Below, in pieces: positions 31,001-38,171 of a stretch of 64,000 nt of DNA. Positions within the stretch are counted from its first letter, which is position 1, and every line of letters begins with the position of its first letter. The stretch covers positions 31,602 to 95,601 of the forward strand of contig NZ_JZJL01000015.1 of NCBI RefSeq assembly GCF_000971335.1, read 5' to 3'. The notes under the pieces were generated by a model. That model was not told the DNA's origin, did no database searches, and worked only from the letters and a program-made list of their open reading frames with translations. The DNA is from Chromobacterium vaccinii (GTDB lineage: Bacteria > Pseudomonadota > Gammaproteobacteria > Burkholderiales > Chromobacteriaceae). Position numbers and translations under genes: made by a program.

Positions 31001-32680
31001 GCGTATGCGGGAGGGCGGGAGGCCGATGGCCTGCTGAGCGGCCGCGCGGCGCGCAAGCTGGCCGAAGAGGATGCGCTGCGTCCCGGCGGCGGCGACGACT
31101 TGCGCCGCCTGGCCGAAGCCTGGGTGGCGGGCCGCCGCGTCGAGTGGGCGGGACTGCATGCCGGCGCGGATCGCCGCCGGCTGAATCTGCCTGGCTATCC
31201 GTTCGCCCGAGAGCGCTATTGGATAGAGCCTGCCCCGCTCGAGCGCGGCGCGCCGGTATCGGTATTGCGCGGGGCGCAGGTGGGGCGCGTGCTGGCGCGT
31301 CCCGCATGGACGCCGCTTGCCGCGGCCGCCCGAAAGGCCGCGGGCGATTTCAGCCGCCGCGAGCTGCTGTTGTGCGGCCTGCCCGCGATCCATGCCGCCA
31401 GCCTGGCCGGCAAATTGGGTTGCGACGACGCTTCGCACGCGGCGATGCCGTCCGACGCCGGCTTGGCCGAGCGCTACCGCGCAGTCGCCGTGGATTGCTT
31501 CGAAAGGCTGCAGCGCCTGCTGCGAGCCAAACCGGCTGGGCGGATTCTGTTCCAGATCGTTGTCGCGGAAAGCGGAGACGGCGCGTTGCTGGCCGGCTTG
31601 GAAGGCCTGGTCCGCAGCGCCCGGCTGGAACATGGCGGCCTGGCGGCGCAACTGGTGCTGTTGGGCGATGCCTGCTCCGAGGCCGTTTTGGTCGAGAGGC
31701 TGAAGTTGGCGGCCGCCGCGCCGGACGAAGCCGTGCTGCGGTTCGCCGGCCGCGAGGCCGGCGTCAAGCGCTGGCATGAGGCGGATGCGCCCAAGCAGGC
31801 CGCGCCGGCCTTGCGCGCCGGCGGCGTCTACCTGATCACCGGCGGTTTGGGCGGACTGGGGCGCATCTTCGCCCGCGACATCCTGGCGCGGGCCGTTGAC
31901 GCCATCGTGGTGCTGACCGGCCGCGGCGGCGAGGATGGAGAGAGGTTGGCCGAGCTGAAACGCCTGGCCGCGGAGGCTTCCGTCCCGCCGGCTCGCCTGG
32001 CCTACCTGCGGATGGACCCGGCGGATCCTGCCCAGGTCGAGGCCGCCATCGCTGAAACGCTGAACCGTTTCGGCGCGCTCAATGGCGTGATCCACAGCGC
32101 AGGCATGACCCGGGACGGGCTGATCGCCGGCAAAACCCGAGCGGATTTCGAGCGGGTGCTGGCGCCCAAGGTGGACGGCGCGGCGAACCTGGATGCCGCG
32201 ACCAGCGAGCTGGATCTGGATTTTCTGGCGCTGTTCTCGTCGGCCAGCGCCGTTTTCGGCAACGCCGGCCAGGCCGACTACGCGGCGGCCAACGGTTTCC
32301 TCAATCAATTCGCCCATTGGCGCAACGGACAAGCGGCGGCCGGGCTGCGCAGCGGGCTGACGCTGTCGATCAACTGGCCGCTGTGGGAAGAGGGCGGCAT
32401 GGGACTGCCGGCCAAGGCCCGGGTCCGCATGCTGGAAGCGACAGGCATGTTGCCGATGCGCAGCGAAACCGGCTTGGCGGCCTGGCATGACTGCCTGGCG
32501 GCCGGCGGCGGGCAGACGCTGGTGATGGAAGGACAGACGCCGCGGCTGAGACGGCTGCTGTCCGGCAACGAGGCGGACGGGGCCTCGCGGCCGTCCGCGC
32601 CCGCGCGCAGTCTGGCCGCCGACAAGCTGCGGCAGCTGGTGCTCGCCGATTTGCGTGGTTTTCTTGCAAAGGAAGTCTGA
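22049..32680 (+). CDS. Trans-AT polyketide synthase PksA: ACP-GNAT/DUF2156-PLP lyase-KS-DH-KR-ACP-KS-KR
   Basis: The 3543-residue protein has no acyltransferase. Domains by residue: ACP about 12-90 (GLDSF, Ser51); DUF2156/GNAT-like about 163-446; tryptophanase-like PLP lyase about 518-920 (Lys750); KS 974-1392 (TACSSS, Cys1139, EAHGTG, NIGH); DH about 1568-1837 (HVVSGIPTLP with His1598, LLDAAMQ); KR about 1858-2271 (TGGAGGLG, YAFAN); ACP (Ser2381); KS 2471-2909 (Cys2641, ECHGTG, NIGH); KR about 3072-3497. It ends without an ACP, and the next protein begins with one, so the last module is split between PksA and PksB. The initial ACP likewise has no KS before it and probably completes a module from another protein. 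The ATG at 22049 is chosen over the GTG at 22037 because GGGGTG is spaced for it. Confidence 0.93.
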   Translation: MAEIEKFNNEHLQELAQSYLQAAIAESAEAAAGSSASFDIAAPFGELGLDSFRILKVIKRLECDFGTLPKTLLFEHFNIELLAAYFVSRHAAALAEKCGASVAAQPAAASAFPTASAAAPAMPADSIRMLEKNLSAHPELQARMEKLFAEHKNEGSVSRGTRNIAPNLFIGAARRGYFHYGRYKELVMAYAYTGPAEHFADLAAEFHRYCESRGYQLNMLTDAPVETVGETAFSSTPFGVVQRVLDIGSFTLEGGAMRRLRYQVSKFEKAGEGRTVEYRCGTDAKVDGEIAAVIDRWCEAKPMVNPLIRIVREEILAGRLDAQHRLFLTYLDGALQNVILISAMSAAEHKGYLMDLEFYPKDMPLGGLEFAIVNIIGALAQEGCDMLSLGGTYGCRLEGSGNADPEVDRILDDLHRQGIFNDEGNLQFKNKFRPENRTIYLSRPADSGRADNVIDIILMIADPERAQTPDDENHNLSASGASEAMAQPVIAMDPPAIRPAATEAEVAAGTAPQGAARLDGERVRALEACGFNPHNLAAAQVEFDLRTDSWAQLETPAVSRRIDYLRAKLQQPANIEAELKRLLGFEYCLPAESGRAAESLLCKAWPKRGRVLENLLFPSGLFHQIDQGYEPCELPHPAALQPDADEPFKGNLDWDALRAQTADHAGDIAFVCVEVCNNACGGQPAALSHLKKVKELLSAHGIALVIDATRVLENALLLIRRETGQTGRDVWELAREILDCADIVTASLAKDFGVNRGGVVAVRDAGLFRRLQEQQRRDGGGLDVLDKKLVGHALAESDWASAQAARRVESSEKLWQALKNAGAPIMSPAGGHCVVVDVARMPEFSGFAHPLPSFLAWLYLSTGIRAGAHSAGMRQNGPLGGMVRLAVPLGLKAAEIDELAARLAQAFRERANIPEVEPVGGKQAAAGDMHAEHGLIRYHRLRPGAESAASAPEARAEASSAMASAPVATRAAGDIAVVGMAGRYPQAGTLAEFWDNLREGRDCVTEMPAERLALRASRVFNRAYHGGFIDGIDRFDSLFFNISPREAEMLDPQERLFLEVAWEAVEDAGYYPEILGGPDGGRKVGVFVGAVWAMYQVAGVEAKLAGAEVHPNSFQWSIANRVSYWMNLNGPSLSVDTACSSSLTALHLACEAIRNGDCASAIVGGVNLDAHQHKFDINQAGGALSPDGVCRTFGAGANGYVAGEGVGALLLKPLDQALLDRDQVYGVIRASAVNHGGRSGGYTVPNPKAQGELIAEALSRARVDASSIGYIEAHGTGTELGDPVEIAGLGHAFAGQAAQSCAIGSVKTNIGHLEAAAGVAGVSKALLQIKHRQLAPSLHAETLNAHIDFAASPFQVQRELAPWLPKDGAPLRAGVSSFGAGGANAHVVLEQYPDEPTRPESAGLRVFPLSARSEEQLRQMAGRLAAHLRRGDAGLNLSDIAYTLQRGRKSFDHRLAVLADSAASLADKLEAFTSGRADPDALSGNARSAEGVARLLSRRETEQLVGLLSASRDPRKLAQLWLEGLLPDCRGIESEGRRVSLPTYPFADKRHWISRDKSAAAGAPQAALHPLLDSNESTFERQLFRKTFRAGEYFLADHVVSGIPTLPGTAYLELARKAGELAAGRPVARLRNVTWVSPLALEDGGSREAFVELKPDGEAVAFEVRGGESRQLHAQGRLFYADGGDAPEERIDLDAIRARCGRTLAAGEVYAAFAAAGMAYGPGFRVLSEVRCGDSEALGRLELPAVCAADFDSLPLHPSLLDAAMQAGVAALLGASGEARVPYSLGEVEMRRPLSRVCYSHVVYGSRGASGVARDEVAIVDEDGRVLVRIHETVGVPLASVHDKPVVRAAPAEAFEMLHYGCEWQAAPLDAERADAVPGRLVLFDTDRALFEACIRRGLNAALVLRADRYAEAGDHVYEVDASRPQDIARALAALAEAGWPLERICYAWPAGEAGDEAGLRQALDRGVGGMLWLCQALIERKPAAAQLLYLHKGDGTQPHNEGIHGFARSLELENPKLSCKTLQLPDAFDADETLAAAMAEFSAATAADKAVRYAGGGRQARVLRRLSLDAADAGRPALRQGGSYLITGGAGGLGLIFAGHLAERCRARLTLTGRSAPTPELEAMLEALRAKGGEASYLQADVATEDGARAAVEAARARFGRLDGILHGAGVLRDSLMRKKTREDMDAVLAPKVLGAFHLDRAVGDGELDFFAMFSSLAAIGGNAGQCDYAFANHYLDAFAAWRDAQRQAGRRQGRSLSLNWPLWAEGGMRLDEQTEKMFRHNLGMEPLATQDGLAAFETALASPRHQVAVVSGVRDKLEKAWGLSPRAAAPTQAGGADTGGGALRAAVAEKLKSIVTGLLKLGDDDYSTDAMLLDLGFDSIGLTAFANALNEAYGLEVNPVLFFEHPTPAGVADALCGEHAAAARRIHGGAAAASQPVAAKPAALLSGIDKGWRAPAADRPAGGNRFARQPIAIVGIAGVMPQSENLQAFWDSLSRERNLVTEIPRDRWIWEHVHGEPVKDANKSYSRWGGFMKEVDKFDPLFFGITPREAEMMDPQQRLLIQTVWAAVEDAGHKMSDLSGTRTGLFVGASSQDYVDVLADSGASLDGYSASGNSHSILANRISFLFNLRGPSAPLDTACSSSLVALHRAIESIHTGSSEMAIVAGVQVMLTPTAHISLSAAGMLSPEGKCKTFDKSADGYVRGEGVGAMLIKPLDKALADGDPIYAVVRSTSENHGGRVSNLTAPNPKAQIELLTDAYDQAGIDPATVGYIECHGTGTSLGDPIEIQALKKSFADLYAKHGRAAPAAPHCGLSSVKTNIGHLEPAAGMAGMLKALLAMRNRQIPALLHFDALNPYIDLAGSPFYIVDKTTPWAAPRNASGEALPRRAGVSAFGWGGANAHVVLEEHVPSARRPAAAGPQLLVLSAKNDERLRASAANLAVYLRRHDVDLADLAYTLQLGREEMDERLALAASTREEWIAGLEAYAGGREADGLLSGRAARKLAEEDALRPGGGDDLRRLAEAWVAGRRVEWAGLHAGADRRRLNLPGYPFARERYWIEPAPLERGAPVSVLRGAQVGRVLARPAWTPLAAAARKAAGDFSRRELLLCGLPAIHAASLAGKLGCDDASHAAMPSDAGLAERYRAVAVDCFERLQRLLRAKPAGRILFQIVVAESGDGALLAGLEGLVRSARLEHGGLAAQLVLLGDACSEAVLVERLKLAAAAPDEAVLRFAGREAGVKRWHEADAPKQAAPALRAGGVYLITGGLGGLGRIFARDILARAVDAIVVLTGRGGEDGERLAELKRLAAEASVPPARLAYLRMDPADPAQVEAAIAETLNRFGALNGVIHSAGMTRDGLIAGKTRADFERVLAPKVDGAANLDAATSELDLDFLALFSSASAVFGNAGQADYAAANGFLNQFAHWRNGQAAAGLRSGLTLSINWPLWEEGGMGLPAKARVRMLEATGMLPMRSETGLAAWHDCLAAGGGQTLVMEGQTPRLRRLLSGNEADGASRPSAPARSLAADKLRQLVLADLRGFLAKEV
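22535..23385 (+). other. DUF2156 / LPG-synthase-C-like (GNAT-fold) domain of PksA
   Basis: Residues about 163-446 of PksA carry RRGYFHYGRYKELVMAYAYTG, FHRYCESRGYQLNMLTDAPV, VGETAFSSTPFGVV, RRLRYQVSKFEKAGEG and, near the end, FAIVNIIGALAQEGCDMLSLGG. This order (E-x-A start, P-x-x-x-x-x-G-E, lR-x-x-x-n-k, late G-x-x-x-L-x-L-G) is that of DUF2156, a GNAT-fold family including the aminoacyl-transferring part of lysyl-phosphatidylglycerol synthases. Its position between an ACP and a PLP lyase suggests it works on the ACP-bound chain. Substrate unknown. Confidence 0.6.
23600..24810 (+). other. Tryptophanase/tyrosine phenol-lyase-like PLP domain of PksA (SH-like)
   Basis: Residues about 518-920 match the beta-eliminating lyase fold. 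Visible motifs are ENLLFPSGLFHQIDQGYEP, VCNNACGGQPAALSHLKKV, ALVIDATRVLENALLL (Asp for the pyridine nitrogen and the following Arg) and ASLAKDFGVNRGG, where Lys750 aligns with the Schiff-base lysine of tryptophanase (SGKKDCLVNIGG). Active-site features look intact, so elimination from an amino acid, or from a cysteine adduct of the chain, is plausible. The ACP-unknown domain-PLP lyase order recalls ACP-DUF-SH of leinamycin LnmJ. Confidence 0.72.
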
Positions 32681-32681
32681 T

Positions 32682-35600
32682 ATGTCGCATCCGTCACGAA
32701 TGAGCGCGCTCGACCGCCTGACCGGCCTGATCGAGACCACGTTGAAATTGCCGGCGGCGAAGGTGGACGCCGATGCGGCGCTGCCCGAGCTGGGCATCGA
32801 CTCCATCATCATGATGGAGCTGATAGAGGGCATCGCCCGCGAGTTCGGCCTGGCGTTGGCGCCGGCCCAGTTCGCCGGCGTCGGCACGCTGCGCGAACTG
32901 GCGGCGCTGTTGGACGCCAACGCTCCGCAAAGCGAGCCGGATGCGGTCCGGTCCGCGCCGTCCGGCGCCGATCTGGCGGACTTCGTCAGCCGCCGCTACG
33001 GCATCCGTCTGGAGGGCGCGGCCGGCGCATCGGCCGAAGCCGTCGCCGACGCGCTGGTTTCCGGCCATGCCGACGCGCTGATCCGCCATTACGGCCTGGC
33101 CGGGGAGGAATCCGCCCCGGCTCCGGCTGGCGGCGACATCGCCTTGGTGGGCCTGAGCTGCTTGCTGCCCGACGCGCCGGACGCCGGCGCGTTCTGGCGC
33201 AATCTGATGGCGGGCAAGAACAGCGTCCGCCCGGTGCCTGAGTCCCGCTGGCGTTGGGAAGCGCATTACGCCGACGCGCCGTCGCCCGGCAAGACCCTGT
33301 CCAAATGGGGCGCGCTGGTGGACGGCGTCGATTGCTTCGACGCGGCTTTCTTCAATATTCCGCCGGCCGAGGCGCGGGCGATGGACCCTCAGCTGCGCCT
33401 GCTGCTGCAACAAGCCTACCGCGCGGTGGAGGATGCCGGGGTCGATATCCGCTCGCTGGCGGGTTCCCGTTGCGGGGTTTTCGTCGGCTACCAGTACTCG
33501 GAATACGAGCAGCTGCTGCGCGGCATGGATTTCCGCGCACTGGCGGACGGCCCGGTGTTCACCTCGTCCAGCCCCACTTATTACCTGGCCAACCGCCTCT
33601 CGCACGTCTTCGATCTCCGCGGCCCGAGCGAGGCGATCAATGTCAATTGCGCGTCGTCGGCGGTGGCGATCAACCGCGCTTATTACTCGCTGCTCAACGG
33701 CGAGTGCGACCTGGCCATCGTCGGCGGCGTTTCGCTCAATCTGGGCGCGGGCGATTACGTGGCGTCCTCGCAGTATGGACTGCTGTCGCCTGATGGCAGC
33801 AGCGGCGTGTTCGACAACGACGCCAGCGGCTTCACCCGGGGCGAGGGCGTGGGCGTGATCGTGCTGAAGCGGCTGGCCGACGCGCGTCGCGACGGCGACC
33901 GCGCCTATTGCCTGATCAAGTCCTGCCATCAGAACCACCGCGGCGGGGCGCGCAGCCTGTCCGAAGTGAAGCACGAGTCCATCACCGCCGCGCTGGCCGA
34001 TTGCTACCGCAAGGCCGGCGTGGAGCCGGACTCGGTGCGCTACATCGAGGTGGATGGCTATGCGCGCAAATGGGCCGACTCCTTCGAGTTCGAGGGCGTC
34101 AAAAACGCGTTGGGACAGGCCATGGCGGGCAAGCGCTGCGCGCTGGGCAGCGTCAAGGGCAATATCGGCAACGTGGAAGCCGCCAGCGGCGTGGTCAACG
34201 TGATCAAGCTGGCGCTGTCGCTGCGCCACGGCCGCTTTCCGGCCACCATTTCGATGCGCAAGCTCAGCAGCTTCATCGATATCGCCAGCGAGGACCATCC
34301 GCTTTACATCGCTGACCGCGAAATCGTCCTGGACGATATCCGCGACGGCGACCAGCCGATCCGCGCCGGCGTCAACTCCTTCGCCGACAGCGGCAGCAAT
34401 GTCCACATTTTGCTGGAAGAGTGCCTGGAAGCCCGCGAGCGCGAGGAAGATGCCGGCGAGCAGCTGTTCGTGCTGTCGGCCAGGACGCCGGAGCGGCTCG
34501 CCGCCTATCTGGACGCTTACCTTTCTTTCCTGGACGCGGAGGGCGCGCATGCCCGACTGGCCGACCTGGCCTACACCTCGCAGCTGGGGCGCGAGCCGAT
34601 GGACGCGCGGCTGGCGGTGGACGCCGGCTCGATAGCCGAGCTGCGCGACAAGCTGGCATCGGCGGCGAAGAGCACAGAGCCGTCCGGCTTGGAGGCGCGC
34701 GGCATCTACTACGCCGCCGCCGATGCCGAGCGGCGCAATCCGCTGGCGGGCCTGATCGGCGGCGACATCGCCGCCATGCAGCTGGAACAGGCGCGGGATG
34801 GCGGCCGATGGGGGCATGTGGCGCGGTTGTGGGTGCATGGCGTGGAGATGCCTTGGCGCGCGTTGTGGCGCGGCCGCCGCGTTCAGCCGGTGTCGGCGCC
34901 GGGCTATCCCTTCGCCGGGACGCGGCACTGGCTGGGCGAGGATGAGGATGACGCGGCCCTTCCTTTGGCGCCGCAGGCCGCCGAGGCTCAGGCGCCGGAC
35001 GATTGCGCCGGACTGGACGCCGCCGGCCGCGCCATCGTGCTGTTGAGGCGCGAAGCCGCCGTGAAGCTGGGTCTGGCCGTCGGCGACGTGGCGACCGACA
35101 AACCATTGATCGAGCTGGGGCTGGGCTCGGTGGAGATCATGGAGATGATGCAGCGGGTGGACGCGGAGATGGGCGTGGCCTTATCGCCGGCCGACATTTT
35201 CCGCTACCCGGGCATCGCGGCGTTGGCCAGCCGCATCGCCGCCCTCGCGGCGGAGCGCGAGCCGCGGACCGAGAATGGCGGCGAACGGCTGGTGCCGATG
35301 CGCGCCGGCGGCAGCCGGGAGCCCATCGTCGCCTTGCCCGGCGCGGGCGGCGGCGCGCTGTCCCTGCAACTGCTGAGCCGCGAGCTGGGCGATAGCCAGC
35401 CGTTCTACTGCGTGGAGCCCGCCGGCGGCGCATCCAGCGTGGAGGAGGCGGCCGCAGCCAATATCCGCCTGCTGGGCGACGCCGGCTTGCAGGGACCGTG
35501 CCGGCTGCTGGGTTATTCCAACGGCGGGGTGGTGGCCTATGAAATGGCGCGCCAGCTGCTGGCGATGGGGCGGCAGGTGTCGTCGGTGATTCTGCTCGAC

Positions 35601-36101
35601 ACCCTGCGCCCCGATCTGCGCGGCTACGGCATGGCGGCCATGATGGCCGAAGTGTTCCGCCATTTCTCCCGGACGCTGGGCGCCGAGATATCCGTGGATG
35701 CCGGCGAACTGGAAGCGCTGCCGGCCGGCGAGCGCGGCGTCAGGCTGCACGCCCTGCTGGGCGAAAAGGGCGTCCGGATTCCATTCGACGCTTTCCAGGC
35801 GACGCTGGACATCGCGGTGGCCAGCGAGGGAGCTTGCCGGGCCTACCGGCCGCAGCCGCTGCCGGACGGCGCGAGGCTGACGCTGCTGCGGGCAGGCGGC
35901 GGCTTCACCGGCGCGCCTGAGGATTATGGCTGGAGCGAGCTGGCGGCGGAGCGGTTCAGCGTGTTTGAGATCGCCGCCGATCATTTTTCCATCGTGACCG
36001 ATCCTGCGGCGGTGGCCGAGGTGGCCAAGCGCATGCGGCAGCGCGACGCGAAGCCGGCCCGCAAGCCCGCCGCGCAGGGCGAGCTGGCCGTCAGCGGCTA
36101 G
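32682..36101 (+). CDS. Terminal polyketide synthase PksB: ACP-KS0-ACP-thioesterase
   Basis: The 1139-residue protein starts with an ACP (LGIDSI, Ser41) that completes the last module of PksA. A KS at 151-582 keeps its cysteine (NVNCASSA, Cys323), but both histidines are gone: EAHGTG is replaced by EVDGYA (Asp458) and NIGH by NIGN (Asn497). It should therefore transfer but not elongate. A second carrier follows (LGLGSVEIM, Ser816). The C-terminal type I thioesterase has the triad Ser946 (GYSNGG), Asp973 (LLDTLRP) and His1101 (ADHFSIV). This is the release protein of the line, although it is encoded near the left end of the locus. GGAAG precedes the ATG, 1 base after the pksA stop. Confidence 0.93.
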   Translation: MSHPSRMSALDRLTGLIETTLKLPAAKVDADAALPELGIDSIIMMELIEGIAREFGLALAPAQFAGVGTLRELAALLDANAPQSEPDAVRSAPSGADLADFVSRRYGIRLEGAAGASAEAVADALVSGHADALIRHYGLAGEESAPAPAGGDIALVGLSCLLPDAPDAGAFWRNLMAGKNSVRPVPESRWRWEAHYADAPSPGKTLSKWGALVDGVDCFDAAFFNIPPAEARAMDPQLRLLLQQAYRAVEDAGVDIRSLAGSRCGVFVGYQYSEYEQLLRGMDFRALADGPVFTSSSPTYYLANRLSHVFDLRGPSEAINVNCASSAVAINRAYYSLLNGECDLAIVGGVSLNLGAGDYVASSQYGLLSPDGSSGVFDNDASGFTRGEGVGVIVLKRLADARRDGDRAYCLIKSCHQNHRGGARSLSEVKHESITAALADCYRKAGVEPDSVRYIEVDGYARKWADSFEFEGVKNALGQAMAGKRCALGSVKGNIGNVEAASGVVNVIKLALSLRHGRFPATISMRKLSSFIDIASEDHPLYIADREIVLDDIRDGDQPIRAGVNSFADSGSNVHILLEECLEAREREEDAGEQLFVLSARTPERLAAYLDAYLSFLDAEGAHARLADLAYTSQLGREPMDARLAVDAGSIAELRDKLASAAKSTEPSGLEARGIYYAAADAERRNPLAGLIGGDIAAMQLEQARDGGRWGHVARLWVHGVEMPWRALWRGRRVQPVSAPGYPFAGTRHWLGEDEDDAALPLAPQAAEAQAPDDCAGLDAAGRAIVLLRREAAVKLGLAVGDVATDKPLIELGLGSVEIMEMMQRVDAEMGVALSPADIFRYPGIAALASRIAALAAEREPRTENGGERLVPMRAGGSREPIVALPGAGGGALSLQLLSRELGDSQPFYCVEPAGGASSVEEAAAANIRLLGDAGLQGPCRLLGYSNGGVVAYEMARQLLAMGRQVSSVILLDTLRPDLRGYGMAAMMAEVFRHFSRTLGAEISVDAGELEALPAGERGVRLHALLGEKGVRIPFDAFQATLDIAVASEGACRAYRPQPLPDGARLTLLRAGGGFTGAPEDYGWSELAAERFSVFEIAADHFSIVTDPAAVAEVAKRMRQRDAKPARKPAAQGELAVSG

Positions 36102-36111
36102 GGGGGCATCC

Positions 36112-37383
36112 ATGAAGCATGAAGAATTCGACGTCATCGTCGTCGGCTCCGGCGTATGCGGCGCCACCATCGCCCGGGAAATGAGCCGGCAGGGACGCAA
36201 GGTGCTGATGCTGGAGAGGGGCGGCTCCGCGCCGGCCAGAGAAAGCCTGGCCGGCATCGCCGGCATCGCCGACGAAGTCCGGCTGGGCGAACGCAAGCTG
36301 GCCACGGTCAGGGCATTGACCACCGGCGGCTCCACTTCGATGTATTTCGCCGTCGCCAATATGCCGCCGCTGGAGCTGTTCCGCGCGCACGGCATCGAGC
36401 TGGCGGATGACCTGGAAGCGGTGCGCAGCGAATTGCCGATCGCCGCGCTGCCGGACAGGCTGCTGACGGCCAAAGCGCGCCGGCTGCGGGCCAGCGCCAT
36501 CGAGCTGGGGCATGACTGGCGCAAGAACGAGATGCTGATAGACGCGTCGCGGTGCGACGCCGGCTACCGCTACGAAGCCAAATGGAAGGCGCTGGACTAC
36601 GTCGAGGACGCGCTGGCGGCCGGCGCGACGCTGATCTCGCGCGCCATGGTGGTGCGCGTGCTGCGGGAAGGCGGCCGGGCGATAGGCGTGGAATACCGGC
36701 GGCGCAAGGGCTTCGGCTCCGAGCTGCGGCAGGCTTACGCCAAGAAAGTGGTGCTGGCGGCCGGCGAGCTGGCCACCCCGACAATGCTGCGGGACTGCGG
36801 CGTGGACGGCGTCGGCGCGCGGGGTTTCTTCTGCAATCCCGGTTACGGGGTTTACGGCCTGGTGCCGGGACTGGGGGGCGGCGAGGAGGGCTTCGTCGGC
36901 AGCATGAGCTGCCATCTGGACGACGGCATCGAGCTGGGCGACGCCAATGTGGCCCGCGTGCTGCACCGGCCGATGATGCTGGCGGCGCTGCGTTTCCGGC
37001 ACCTGTTCTCCTACAGCGATTGCGTGGGCGTCGGCGTCAAGGTCAAGGATGGCCTGGGCGGCCGCCTGGAGGCGGACGGGCGCTTGCGCAAGAGCTTCGA
37101 CCACGGCGACCAGGTCCGGCTGGACCGGGGGCGGCGCGAGGCGGTCCGCCTGCTGGAACGGGCGGGCGCCAAGCATATTTTCGACGTCGGATTGCGCGCC
37201 GCTGGACGCATCGGCGGTTTGATCCGCATCGGCGAGCACGTCGATGGCAAGCTGGAAACCTCGCTGCGCGGCCTGCACGTTTGCGACGGCTCCGTCATTC
37301 CCGACGACATGCGCGGCACGCCGACGGTTTCACTGATCTGCCTGGCGCGCCATCTGTCCCGGCACCTGCTGGCCGCGACCTGA
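36112..37383 (+). CDS. GMC-like FAD-dependent oxidoreductase
   Basis: The 423-residue flavoprotein opens with a Rossmann dinucleotide fold (DVIVVGSGVCGATIAREMSR, then VLMLERGG). It has ALTTGGSTSMYFAVAN where GMC enzymes have their flavin-contact loop, VVLAAGELATPTMLRDCGV in the middle and a C-terminal GLHVCDGSVIPDD. It is shorter than choline dehydrogenase-type enzymes, and I do not see the usual H-x-x-G-T motif with the catalytic histidine before the last block. An oxidative tailoring role on the polyketide is likely from context. It starts 10 bases after pksB with AGGGGGG as ribosome-binding site. Confidence 0.82.
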   Translation: MKHEEFDVIVVGSGVCGATIAREMSRQGRKVLMLERGGSAPARESLAGIAGIADEVRLGERKLATVRALTTGGSTSMYFAVANMPPLELFRAHGIELADDLEAVRSELPIAALPDRLLTAKARRLRASAIELGHDWRKNEMLIDASRCDAGYRYEAKWKALDYVEDALAAGATLISRAMVVRVLREGGRAIGVEYRRRKGFGSELRQAYAKKVVLAAGELATPTMLRDCGVDGVGARGFFCNPGYGVYGLVPGLGGGEEGFVGSMSCHLDDGIELGDANVARVLHRPMMLAALRFRHLFSYSDCVGVGVKVKDGLGGRLEADGRLRKSFDHGDQVRLDRGRREAVRLLERAGAKHIFDVGLRAAGRIGGLIRIGEHVDGKLETSLRGLHVCDGSVIPDDMRGTPTVSLICLARHLSRHLLAAT

Positions 37384-37419
37384 ACGCGGCTTTCATCCAC
37401 CAACCTTCGGAATCGAGCA

Positions 37420-38163
37420 ATGACATCAAGCAATCAGATGGCGACGGCCGCCCCGGCCCAGGCCAAGCCGCAACGGCGATGGCGCAAGCGCCTGTCGCGG
37501 GCGGGGCTGGTTCTGCTGGCGCTGGCCGTGGCCGCCCATTTCGCCTGGGTGTATTCGGGCTCCAACCGCTGGGAACCATCGCGGGATCAGGACGGGGTCC
37601 AGGTGTGGACCTTGAAGACGCCGGGCAGCGGCCTGGTGCTGGTGAAGGCGCACGCCCGCGTCAAATCCAGCCTCTCCGGCATGGTGAAGCTGCTGGAGGA
37701 TCTGAGCAGCTGCGCCGAAGCCTATTGCTACGACGGCTCGGTGATAGAGCGCCTGCCGACGACGCCGGACCGCTACGCCGCGTATGTGCAGTTCAAGTTC
37801 GACATGCCCTTGTTGAAAACCCGCCAGTACGTGCTGCTGCAGGAACACTGGCAAGACCCGGTCAGCAAGCGGCTGGAGCTCAACATCATCGCCGCGCCCA
37901 ACCGCATCCCGCGCGACGAGTGCTGCGTGCGCATCGCCCATCTGAGCAACCACTGGACCATCACGCCGCAGCCGGGCGGCTGGCTGGACATCGAGTTCAC
38001 CCAGGACACAGACGTGGGCGGATTGCCGTACCCGCTGGTCAACCCGGCGCTGATCGAAAGCACCTACCAGATTCTCCACGGCATGCAAGGGCTGATGAAT
38101 ATGGAGAAGTATCGCAACGCGCGGGTCCCCGGCATCCGCGAACTGGACACTCCGAAAACGTGA
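37420..38163 (+). CDS. Membrane-anchored START-domain (lipid-binding, SRPBCC) protein 1
   Basis: The 247-residue product has a basic head, one transmembrane helix (AGLVLLALAVAAHFAWVYSG) and a START-like domain: SNRWEPSRDQDGVQVWTLKTP, then KSSLSGMVKLLEDL, DRYAAYVQFKFDMPLLKTRQY, CVRIAHLSNHWTITPQPGGW and VGGLPYPLVNPALI. START domains hold a hydrophobic ligand in a helix-grip cavity. The topology suggests the domain faces the periplasm. It is paralogous to the next gene. Possible roles are binding or trafficking of the polyketide, immunity, or a cyclase-like step; sequence alone does not decide. Confidence 0.8.
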   Translation: MTSSNQMATAAPAQAKPQRRWRKRLSRAGLVLLALAVAAHFAWVYSGSNRWEPSRDQDGVQVWTLKTPGSGLVLVKAHARVKSSLSGMVKLLEDLSSCAEAYCYDGSVIERLPTTPDRYAAYVQFKFDMPLLKTRQYVLLQEHWQDPVSKRLELNIIAAPNRIPRDECCVRIAHLSNHWTITPQPGGWLDIEFTQDTDVGGLPYPLVNPALIESTYQILHGMQGLMNMEKYRNARVPGIRELDTPKT

Positions 38164-38171
38164 GGATGTAG

